Source: JAUXEH01 sp965533275 (GTDB lineage Bacteria; Acidobacteriota; Aminicenantia; Aminicenantales; Aminicenantaceae). From it: a DNA stretch of 64,000 bases. The stretch covers positions 59,765-123,764 of the forward strand of contig CBESWG010000006.1 of assembly GCA_965533275.1 (NCBI GenBank). The letters are read 5' to 3'. This document shows, piece after piece, positions 47,548 through 54,750 of the stretch. The notes beneath the pieces were generated by a model. The model saw nothing but the letters and a program-made list of their open reading frames with translations. It had not been told where the DNA came from and made no database searches. The first letter of the stretch is position 1, and every line of letters starts with the position of its first letter. Both the position numbers and the translations under genes were made by a program.

Positions 47548-48147
47548 ATGGACAGGACGACAACTCTGACCGAATTCTCGGATGAGGAGCTGGCCCTCCA
47601 GGTGGCGGCTGGCTCCCGTCCGAGTTATGAAGAACTCGTCTGCCGGTACACGCCTCGACTCTTCCATTTCCTGCGGGCACGCATCGGCTCGGATCAGGAT
47701 ACCGAAGACCTCGTCCAGGAAACCTTCCTGAAGTCATACCGGAACATAGGGCGCTACGATCCGAAGTGGAAATTCTCGACCTGGATCTACACGGTGGCGC
47801 TGCGCCTGGCCATCAGCCACTATCGAAGCCGGAAGCCGCCCGGCACCGCACAGGAGCCGCTGTCACGAGAGGACGATCCGGCAGATCAAGTGATCCGGAA
47901 GCAGGAATCCAGGAACATCTGGTCACTGGCCAGAGGACTCAAGCGCAAACAGTTCCAATCCCTCTGGCTGCGCTATGCGGAAGACATGTCCACTCAGGAG
48001 ATCGCTGAGGTCCTGAGCGTGACCCCGGTCCAGGTCCGGGTCCTGCTCCACCGCGGACGGACCAACCTGGCCAAACTCTACAGCCGGCCCGGCGGGGCCG
48101 GAGAACTGGCCGAGGGGACGGCCGGCCGCCAAAACGTCCCATTATGA
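47548..48147 (+). CDS. Second ECF-type RNA polymerase sigma factor
   Basis: A 199-residue sigma factor. Region 2: SYEELVCRYTPRLFHFLRARIG, DTEDLVQETFLKSYRNI and FSTWIYTVALRLAISHYRSR (quoted in parts). Region 4: LKRKQFQSLWLRYAEDMSTQEIAEVLSVTPVQVRV, with helix-turn-helix. I take ATG 47548; a GTG directly before it is possible. The region between 2 and 4 lacks extra domains. It is followed by an anti-sigma gene after 18 bp. It is not closely similar to the sigma factor at 3.7 kb. Confidence 0.9.
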   Translation: MDRTTTLTEFSDEELALQVAAGSRPSYEELVCRYTPRLFHFLRARIGSDQDTEDLVQETFLKSYRNIGRYDPKWKFSTWIYTVALRLAISHYRSRKPPGTAQEPLSREDDPADQVIRKQESRNIWSLARGLKRKQFQSLWLRYAEDMSTQEIAEVLSVTPVQVRVLLHRGRTNLAKLYSRPGGAGELAEGTAGRQNVPL

Positions 48148-48165
48148 TATAGACAGGAGAATACA

Positions 48166-48690
48166 ATGCTGTGTAACTGGAATCGATGGCGCATCTCGAA
48201 GGCCGTGGACACGGGCAGCCCCCTGCCCAAGTCTCTGGAGCGGCACCTGCAAGGCTGTGAAGGTTGCCGCGAGTACCACCTCTTCAGCAGCACTCTGCCA
48301 AACAAGGCAGGGACCGCCCTCGTTTCCCTCCTGTCCGCGGATACAAAAGACCTCAGCAGCCGGATCCTGACCGACTTAGACGGGGCAGCCGCACAAGATT
48401 CCGCACGAAAGAGCCGGCGCTCCCCCTTTGTCATAGCCGCCTTCTCCACTGCTGCAACCATGGCGGCCCTGCTTCTGGGTTTCGTGCTTCTGCGGCCTCC
48501 CGCTCCTCCCGATCTCTCGGATCTGAATCCGCTCGGCGAGCTTCGGAGCGCGGAGTCCACCCTGTCCAGACTTGTCAAGAACATGGACTCGCCCTACCAC
48601 ACGGAACTGGAAAACCTCGGTGCGTCCCTCAATGCGACCGCGGAATTCTTCCGCAGCTTCCTGGACATCGGCCTGGGCACGGAGGAATAA
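48166..48690 (+). CDS. Anti-sigma factor with HxxxCxxC motif and one TM helix
   Basis: A 174-residue partner of the preceding sigma factor. The zinc-binding motif HLQGCEGC (residues 27-34) and one TM helix (VIAAFSTAATMAALLLGFVLL, near 90-110) are visible. The periplasmic tail of about 60 residues is helical. GACAGGAGAATACA precedes the ATG. The signal it senses is not evident; unlike the first ECF operon there is no Spy-like gene after it. Confidence 0.85.
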   Translation: MLCNWNRWRISKAVDTGSPLPKSLERHLQGCEGCREYHLFSSTLPNKAGTALVSLLSADTKDLSSRILTDLDGAAAQDSARKSRRSPFVIAAFSTAATMAALLLGFVLLRPPAPPDLSDLNPLGELRSAESTLSRLVKNMDSPYHTELENLGASLNATAEFFRSFLDIGLGTEE

Positions 48691-48759
48691 CCCGGGCCCC
48701 ATTCTTCTCGATCCGGATTGAGGTTCTCTTGTCGCCCCCATGTTGGTACAATAGGGCTC

Positions 48760-49938
48760 ATGTTTCCCTCCGATCAGCCATGCTCAGCCCGAGTCCGCTC
48801 GAGGGCTGCTCTCCTCATTATCGCGTTCTCCTTGGCGGCGGCGACCGGGTGCAGCCATGTGAAACCTTTTTACCGGGATGGGCACCCCACTCTCAACCAA
48901 TCCGTTCCTGCATCCGAGACGATCCGTTATCGGCTGCTGCTGCTCGGGGATGCGGGCGCACCCCGGATCAATGAGCCGAACCTGCTCCTCCTGACCAGGT
49001 GGGCCTGCGAAATCCCGGCCAGGACCATGGTCATCTTCCTTGGAGACAATGTCTATCCCGACGGCATGCCTCCTCTCGAAGCAGCGGAAAGAGCGGAGGG
49101 GGAGCGTCGCCTCCAGGCCCAGATCGATGTGATACGAGAGAGCGGGGCCGAGGGCTTCTTCCTGGCCGGGAACCACGATTGGGTACAGGGACTGGCCGGC
49201 CTCCAACGCCAAGCTGAGTTTGCGCAGGCCCAGTTGGGAAGAGACGATGCATTTCTGCCCCGGCCCGGCTGCGTCGGGCCCATGGTGCTGGACAGGGAAA
49301 ACCTCCGGATCATCGCCCTGGACACCGACATCTGGTTGAATCCTCGACTCGATCCCGAGGAGGGATGCCCCTGCGGGGATCTGGATGAATCGCTGAACAG
49401 GCTGAAAGACCTGCTGCGGACCGCCGGGGAACGACATGTGGTCGTGGTGGGCCATCATCCCCTGGACACGCACGGCATCCACGGTGGATTCTACGATTGG
49501 AAGGACCATCTGTTCCCGCTCCGGGTCGTGAAAAAATGGATGTGGCTCCCACTCCCGATCATCGGATCGCTCTATCCCATCCTGCGCTGGAATGTAGGGA
49601 AGCACTTCGAGGAACTCAACAGCGACACATATAGGAACATGATCCAGAAGTTCGGAGAGGCCTTCAGCATAAAAAAGCCTCTGCTCAACGCCGGAGGCCA
49701 CGACCACTCCCTCCAGGTCCTGGGGGGAGATTCGGTGGGCAGCATCCTGGTCAGCGGCGCGGGCATCGACTCCAGGTTGAGCACCGTCACCAATCGGAAA
49801 AACACCCTCTTCGCCCACCTCCATACGGGATTTATGGCCGTGGACTTTCGGGAAGACGGGAGTGTCTGGCTCTCGGTGGTCGAACCCGGGCCTGACGAGG
49901 TCGTGTTCCGGCTGCGCCTGGATACACGAGTGCCCTAG
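48760..49938 (+). CDS. Calcineurin-like metallophosphoesterase lipoprotein
   Basis: A 392-residue exported phosphoesterase. I start at ATG 48760, which gives a lipoprotein-like signal (LLIIAFSLAAATGCSH). Metal-site motifs are all present in order: LLLGDAGAP, IFLGDNVYPDG, LAGNHDW, VVVGHHPLDTHG and AGGHDHSLQ. Related proteins include purple acid phosphatase-like and PhoD-unrelated surface phosphatases. The substrate is unknown. It follows the sigma/anti-sigma pair by about 70 bp, and its end overlaps the convergent sulfatase gene by 4 bp. Confidence 0.87.
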   Translation: MFPSDQPCSARVRSRAALLIIAFSLAAATGCSHVKPFYRDGHPTLNQSVPASETIRYRLLLLGDAGAPRINEPNLLLLTRWACEIPARTMVIFLGDNVYPDGMPPLEAAERAEGERRLQAQIDVIRESGAEGFFLAGNHDWVQGLAGLQRQAEFAQAQLGRDDAFLPRPGCVGPMVLDRENLRIIALDTDIWLNPRLDPEEGCPCGDLDESLNRLKDLLRTAGERHVVVVGHHPLDTHGIHGGFYDWKDHLFPLRVVKKWMWLPLPIIGSLYPILRWNVGKHFEELNSDTYRNMIQKFGEAFSIKKPLLNAGGHDHSLQVLGGDSVGSILVSGAGIDSRLSTVTNRKNTLFAHLHTGFMAVDFREDGSVWLSVVEPGPDEVVFRLRLDTRVP

Positions 49939-51440
49939 GGATTCATGATCTTAGTTGGGATATCCCGGCCGAATCCGCCAGTATCTCCGGCCTCAAGCAG
50001 CAGGGCTTGCAGGCGCCGCGTCAAAGCGCCCACCCGTTCTCCGTGCTCAGGGAGCTCCGCGAGGTTGATCGTCTCCCAGGGATCCGTCTTCAGGTCGAAG
50101 AGCTGGACGGTCTGCCTGCCGTTGACATTGTAGAGGATGAGTTTCCAGCGGCCCGACCGCAGGGCCCTCTGAAGATCCTTATATGCATAGACCAGGGCAT
50201 CCCGCCCGGAATCCCCCACGCCCTGCAGCACAGGCAGCAGGCTCTGCCCCCAGATGCCGCTCGGGCTCTGGAGCCCGGTCAGGTCGCACACTGTGGGGAA
50301 CACATCGTTCAGGTAGCAGAGGGCCTCCCTCTGCACACCGGCCGGGATCCCGGGACCGCACAGGATCAGGGGCACATGTATGCTGTGCTCGTACAGGCTC
50401 TGTTTTCCCATCAGACCGTGCTGCCCCAGGGCCAGGCCGTTGTCTCCCGTAAACACGATGATGGTTTTTTCGTACTGCCCCGACCTCCGCAGGGCTTCGA
50501 GCACCCTACCGATCTGGGCGTCCAGGTGTGTGATGCACGCATAGTACTCGGCGATGTGGCGGCGGACCTCGGACTCGGACCGTGGGAATCCTGCCAGGAG
50601 CTCGTCGCGTACCTTGAGCTCCCCGTTGTCGAAGGGATGCTCAGGCAGGAAGTTTTCCGGGAGAGGGATGCTGTCCGGGTCATACAGATCCAGGAATTCC
50701 TGCGGCATGGTCCGGGGATCGTGAGGGGCCGTGTAGGATACATACAGGAGGAAGGGCGATCCGCCCCTTCGGCGCTCGAGGAAGGATACGGCAGCATCGG
50801 AAAACAGGACGCTGGAGTGCTTGCCGTCGACGATGTGCTGGTATCCCCTGTGCTGGACCTGATTGGAGGAAAAGGGCTCAGCGATCACCGGCGTGCGGGC
50901 CGCATATGCCCCCTCCGGGTCGAAGTCGTAGACTGGCACGTTCCAGTGATCGCTCATCCCCCCGAAAAAGATCCCGGCCCCGTCAGAGAAGCAGCGGGCA
51001 AAGGCCGGGCGGCCGTTGTGCCACTTTCCGGTGCCGAACGTTGTGTACCCTCCCTGGACGTTCCGGAACACCTCGGGCAGCATGGCATGGTCCTCAGGGA
51101 TCACTCCCCCCCTCTCCTGCAGGCGGAAGAGGCTGCGGCCGGTGAGCAGCATGGCGCGGCTGGGCATGCACACGGCGCCGCTGTGGCTGCCCATGATGTA
51201 GGCCTGGCTGAAAGAAGTGCCGCTCCGAGCCAGCGAATCCATGTGGGGCGTTTGAATGTGGGGATTCCCCAGCGCCCCGATGGTGTCGAACCTCTGGTCG
51301 TCGGTGAAGAGGAAGAGCAGGTTGGGCCGCTCGCTCCCAGACGGGCCTGGACGGCATCCGAGCATGGGGAACGAAGCGGCGAGGCTCCCCGCAGCCATGC
51401 CCTTCAGAAAATCGCGGCGAGTCCAGTGCAAATCAGGCAT
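49935..51440 (-). CDS. Tat-exported type I sulfatase
   Basis: A 501-residue sulfatase. A Tat signal (TRRDFLKG, residues 7-14) leads to LLFLFTDDQRFDTIG (metal site), then C91-x-P-S-R95 in VCMPSRAMLLTGR, the Cys-type formylglycine signature, and later FTGDNGLALGQHGLMGK. Such enzymes remove sulfate from glycans or other esters. The Cys-type site needs activation by formylglycine-generating enzyme or, in anaerobes, a radical-SAM maturase; neither is encoded in this window. It has no adjacent glycoside hydrolase or SusCD genes, so it is not in a typical polysaccharide locus. Confidence 0.92.
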   Translation of the reverse strand: MPDLHWTRRDFLKGMAAGSLAASFPMLGCRPGPSGSERPNLLFLFTDDQRFDTIGALGNPHIQTPHMDSLARSGTSFSQAYIMGSHSGAVCMPSRAMLLTGRSLFRLQERGGVIPEDHAMLPEVFRNVQGGYTTFGTGKWHNGRPAFARCFSDGAGIFFGGMSDHWNVPVYDFDPEGAYAARTPVIAEPFSSNQVQHRGYQHIVDGKHSSVLFSDAAVSFLERRRGGSPFLLYVSYTAPHDPRTMPQEFLDLYDPDSIPLPENFLPEHPFDNGELKVRDELLAGFPRSESEVRRHIAEYYACITHLDAQIGRVLEALRRSGQYEKTIIVFTGDNGLALGQHGLMGKQSLYEHSIHVPLILCGPGIPAGVQREALCYLNDVFPTVCDLTGLQSPSGIWGQSLLPVLQGVGDSGRDALVYAYKDLQRALRSGRWKLILYNVNGRQTVQLFDLKTDPWETINLAELPEHGERVGALTRRLQALLLEAGDTGGFGRDIPTKIMNP

Positions 51441-51585
51441 GTGCGCTCCTCATTTCCGGCATCTGGTCATCAAGCGGCAACATGCGAACGTTGTGAACTC
51501 AAATCGGGCTTCCGGAGACTGTGGATAGGGGGATGTGACCATCTGACTCGTATTGGATTCTATCAAATCAGTCATGGAGAGTCGA

Positions 51586-51675
51586 ATGGCGTTTGTCCCC
51601 ATTGACCGATTCGGTACTTTTGCGGTAGATTTAAGGAGCCTGATCTTCAAGGAATACAAGCAGAATAACATATGA
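51586..51675 (+). CDS. Possible 29-residue micro-ORF
   Basis: ATG 51586 is preceded at good spacing by GGAGAG (51576-51581). It encodes 29 residues beginning MAFVPIDRFGTF and ending EYKQNNI. An in-frame ATG at 51574 would add four residues. Its TGA overlaps the ATG of the next micro-ORF (ATGA), as in translationally coupled pairs. No known family recognised. The rest of the 51441-51845 gap holds nothing else I can name. Confidence 0.35.
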   Translation: MAFVPIDRFGTFAVDLRSLIFKEYKQNNI

Positions 51676-51827
51676 AGATCCACAAACTGGACCGCGATAA
51701 AGCCAGACAGGAAGCAGAAGAGAAAAAAGCTTTATTGAGGCAGAAAAAAAGGAACGCTCAAAAAATCCGGCCTCTCTCATTCAAGCTTCTGCTAGAAACC
51801 ATATTCAAACGCAGGCCACCGGTCTGA
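51672..51827 (+). CDS. Possible 51-residue basic helical protein
   Basis: The frame runs from ATG 51672 to TGA 51827 and encodes MKIHKLDRDKARQEAEEK then a Lys/Arg-rich helix and the tail FKRRPPV. Charge pattern and lack of hydrophobic core suggest an extended or nucleic-acid-binding helix. It has no Shine-Dalgarno at the usual distance but overlaps the preceding micro-ORF by ATGA, so coupling is plausible. It ends 18 bp before the convergent response-regulator stop. Confidence 0.4.
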   Translation: MKIHKLDRDKARQEAEEKKALLRQKKRNAQKIRPLSFKLLLETIFKRRPPV

Positions 51828-51845
51828 GGCTTCATTCGATCCCCC

Positions 51846-52235
51846 CTACATTTTTTCCAGCTCTTTATCCACTAAAACCTGTCTAACAAAGCCGATCAAC
51901 TCTGGGAGATCAAGGGGCTTACTGATAAAGTAGTCTGCCTCCGAACCTTCGATCACTTGTCTGAATGTGTTGTAGTCGTAAACCTGGGACATCAATATGA
52001 CGGTTACATTAGACAGCAGTGGATTCTGGCGGATCCGGGCACAGAGTTCCAACCCATGCAGTTTGGGCAATAGCAGGTCTGTGATCACGACATCCGGGCA
52101 TTGGGTTTGGATGATGCTGAGGGCTTGCATGCCATCCTGGGCGACCATTGCCTCGAAGCCGGCATCGGTCAAGGCCCTTTCGAGCATGGCCCGGGTTACC
52201 TTGTCGTCATCCACGATCACGGCTCGAAAGCTCAT
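51846..52235 (-). CDS. Single-domain response regulator
   Basis: A 129-residue CheY-like receiver. The acidic pocket (VDDD at residues 8-11), phospho-acceptor Asp53 in VVITDLLLPKLHG, Ser83 in ILMSQV and Lys106 in FISKPLD are all in place. I start at ATG 52235 with GGAG seven bases upstream; the long extension of the open frame to 52589 has no homology-like features. There is no output domain or neighbouring histidine kinase, so it probably acts by protein-protein contact. Confidence 0.9.
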   Translation of the reverse strand: MSFRAVIVDDDKVTRAMLERALTDAGFEAMVAQDGMQALSIIQTQCPDVVITDLLLPKLHGLELCARIRQNPLLSNVTVILMSQVYDYNTFRQVIEGSEADYFISKPLDLPELIGFVRQVLVDKELEKM

Positions 52236-52401
52236 TCCGGACTCCAGTGCACGGCTTACACGTCGGTCGCGCCCAGGCGCTGCCCAGGCCCTCCTTTCAT
52301 AGCACAGAAAAATGTCAAAAACAACCTGAGGCTGTGTCCCAACTTTGTCGCTGGATGTGCGTATTAGAAGGTGATATGGTGTTCCCTCGAAAGATATCCG
52401 C

Positions 52402-54576
52402 ATGAAAAACATACTCAAGCTTCTATTTTTCGCATTCTTTATCGGCCTGATCCTCGGGTCCAGCCTCCCCCTGATGGCACAAGGCGAGCAGGAGCCGATG
52501 CGGCCCCTGCATACCGGATCCGCACCTAAGATCGACGGTGTGCTCGACGATGCCGTGTGGCAGAATGCTCCTACGGTCAAGGGCTTCAAGACCTGGCAGC
52601 CGGACTACGGCCGGGACATGGCGGAAAATACCACCGTGTATTTTGCCTATGACGAGGAAAACCTGTATTTTGCCTTCCGCTGTTTCGACAGCCGGCCGGA
52701 CCGGATCAAGACCTCGGTCACGAGCCGCGACAGCGTCATCCAGGATGACTGGGTCTGCATCAACCTCGACACTTTCTATGACCAGCAGTCACTCCACGTC
52801 TTCTACTGCAATCCCCAAGGCATCCAGAGCGATTCGCGCTTCGAGGGCAACCAGGAGGATTTCAGCGTCGACATGGTCTGGTACAGCGAGGGCCGGATCG
52901 ACGAGCTGGGCTATGTGGTCGAGATCCGGATCCCGTTCAAGAGCCTGCGCTTCGCGAATCGGGATCCCGTGGAGATGGGCGTGATCTTCGAACGAAGGAT
53001 CTCCCGCCTCTCCGAATCCGGCACCTATCCGGCCCTGGACTCGGTCCAGGGACCCAATTTCTTGACCCAGACCATGCCGCTCCTCTATTCCGACGTCAAA
53101 CACTACCGGCTGTTCGAGCTCCTGCCCGCCTTCACGTTCGGCAGCAACCGGGAATCGGACCAGGGATCGCTATCCGCCGCCGATAACCAGGGCGAAGCCA
53201 GCTTGACCGCCAAGTACGGCATCTCCTCCGATCTGATCCTGGACGGGACAATCAATCCGGATTTCAGCCAGGTCGAGTCAGACGCCGGGCAGATCGACTT
53301 CAACCTCCGCTACTCCCTCTTCTACCCTGAGAAGCGGCCGTTCTTCCTGGAGGGGCTGGAAAAATTCAACTTCGGAGGATTCCACGCCAGCGATCCCCTG
53401 GTCAAGGTCGTGCACACGCGCACCATCGTAAATCCCCTGACCGGATTCAAGCTGAACGGCAAAATCGGCTCGAAAAATACCATCGCGGCGATCTATGCCA
53501 TGGACGAACTTCCGGATGAATCTCCGGGTAAATACGCCCACTTCACGATCTTCCGGTACAAGCGGGCCCTCAGCGGAGACAGCTTCATCGGCGGGTTCTA
53601 CACAGGCCGGGAGCGTACGGACGGCTACAACCGCCTGTTGGGGACGGATGGGCAGATCCGCCTGGGGCCGTCCAGCATCTTCGGGTTCCACTTGTTCGGA
53701 TCCCAGACGCAGAAGGAGCCGGAGACTTCCCAGGAGAACGGCCATGCCCTGGGGCTGCACTACTACTACACCACGAGCGACTGGGTGGTCATGCTCGGCG
53801 CCCAGGACATCGCCGAGGGATTCCAGACAGAGACCGGCTACGTCACCCGGACCGGATTGAGCCGCTTCCGCTCCGGAGTGCTGCGGATGTTCCACCTGGA
53901 TTCAAAGGTTGTGCAGCGGATCGATCCCGTGATCCACAGCACGCAGATCAGGGACAAATACAGCGGCCTCTACGAGACCTTCAACTCGTTCGACATCCGC
54001 TTCCTCCTGCCGCGCAACACGATGTTCCTGATCGGCGTCCGCTATGCGACCGAGGTCTTCCTGGCGGAACGGTTCAACACCAACCTGGCCCGCTTCATCG
54101 CCAGCAGCCAGCTGACAAAGCAGGTCCAGCTCGCACTCCTTCTTTTCCCCATCCGGAACAAGATCCGTTATGTCGAAAATCCCTACCAGGGATACGGCCA
54201 CGACGCCAGTTTCTCAGTCCTGTTTCTGCCCTCTGAAAACCTGCACCTCGAACTCAGCCTCTCCTACTCCGACTTCTACCGCAAATCCGACCGGACCAAG
54301 GAGTTGGACTACATGATCTCCCGGGGCAAGGTCACGTATCAGTTCAGCAAATATCTTTTCCTGCGCGCCATCCTGGAACACAACTCCTACCACAAGAAGC
54401 TGCAGACCGACCTGCTGGCCTCCTTCACCTACATACCCGGCACCGTGATCCATCTCGGCTACGGATCGCTGTACGAAAAGATCCGCTGGGACCAGGACCA
54501 CTACGAACCGTCCGATCACTTCCTGGAGACGCAGCGCGGCCTCTTTTTCAAGGCCTCCTACCTTTGGAGATTCTAG
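52402..54576 (+). CDS. Outer-membrane protein with CBM9-like domain and DUF5916 barrel
   Basis: A 724-residue exported protein. The signal peptide (LFFAFFIGLILGSSLPLMAQ) is followed by a CBM9/DOMON-like domain (about 35-220) with KIDGVLDDAVWQNAP, VYFAYDEENLYFAFRCFDS and IRIPFKSLRF, and then the DUF5916 region: FSQVESDAGQIDFNLRYSLFYPEKRPFFLEG is its hallmark (seen in parts: INPDFSQVESDAGQ, EKRPFFLEG). The C-terminal half is rich in amphipathic strands and ends YLWRF, as expected for an outer-membrane barrel. The role is unknown; carbohydrate or oligopeptide handling is usually suggested. Confidence 0.9.
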   Translation: MKNILKLLFFAFFIGLILGSSLPLMAQGEQEPMRPLHTGSAPKIDGVLDDAVWQNAPTVKGFKTWQPDYGRDMAENTTVYFAYDEENLYFAFRCFDSRPDRIKTSVTSRDSVIQDDWVCINLDTFYDQQSLHVFYCNPQGIQSDSRFEGNQEDFSVDMVWYSEGRIDELGYVVEIRIPFKSLRFANRDPVEMGVIFERRISRLSESGTYPALDSVQGPNFLTQTMPLLYSDVKHYRLFELLPAFTFGSNRESDQGSLSAADNQGEASLTAKYGISSDLILDGTINPDFSQVESDAGQIDFNLRYSLFYPEKRPFFLEGLEKFNFGGFHASDPLVKVVHTRTIVNPLTGFKLNGKIGSKNTIAAIYAMDELPDESPGKYAHFTIFRYKRALSGDSFIGGFYTGRERTDGYNRLLGTDGQIRLGPSSIFGFHLFGSQTQKEPETSQENGHALGLHYYYTTSDWVVMLGAQDIAEGFQTETGYVTRTGLSRFRSGVLRMFHLDSKVVQRIDPVIHSTQIRDKYSGLYETFNSFDIRFLLPRNTMFLIGVRYATEVFLAERFNTNLARFIASSQLTKQVQLALLLFPIRNKIRYVENPYQGYGHDASFSVLFLPSENLHLELSLSYSDFYRKSDRTKELDYMISRGKVTYQFSKYLFLRAILEHNSYHKKLQTDLLASFTYIPGTVIHLGYGSLYEKIRWDQDHYEPSDHFLETQRGLFFKASYLWRF

Positions 54577-54667
54577 CCTCCGCGGGCCCGGTGGATGCAA
54601 AGTGCCATAGTCTGACATAATCCTGTGCGGCCCGGCAGATGGGCATGCAGTCTTGGACCTATCGATT

Positions 54668-54696
54668 TTGACAGTGATTCCAGTAAGGACTATGAT
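54668..54696 (+). promoter_or_regulatory. Strong sigma-70 promoter of the M16 peptidase gene
   Basis: A perfect TTGACA at 54668-54673 and TATGAT at 54691-54696 with exactly 17 bp between. Predicted start near 54703, leader about 48 nt. Confidence 0.7.
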
Positions 54697-54750
54697 AGAT
54701 TCGATCGGGCAAAAAGGGTCTGAGGACCAGATTCCCACGGAGGTGTCCCC

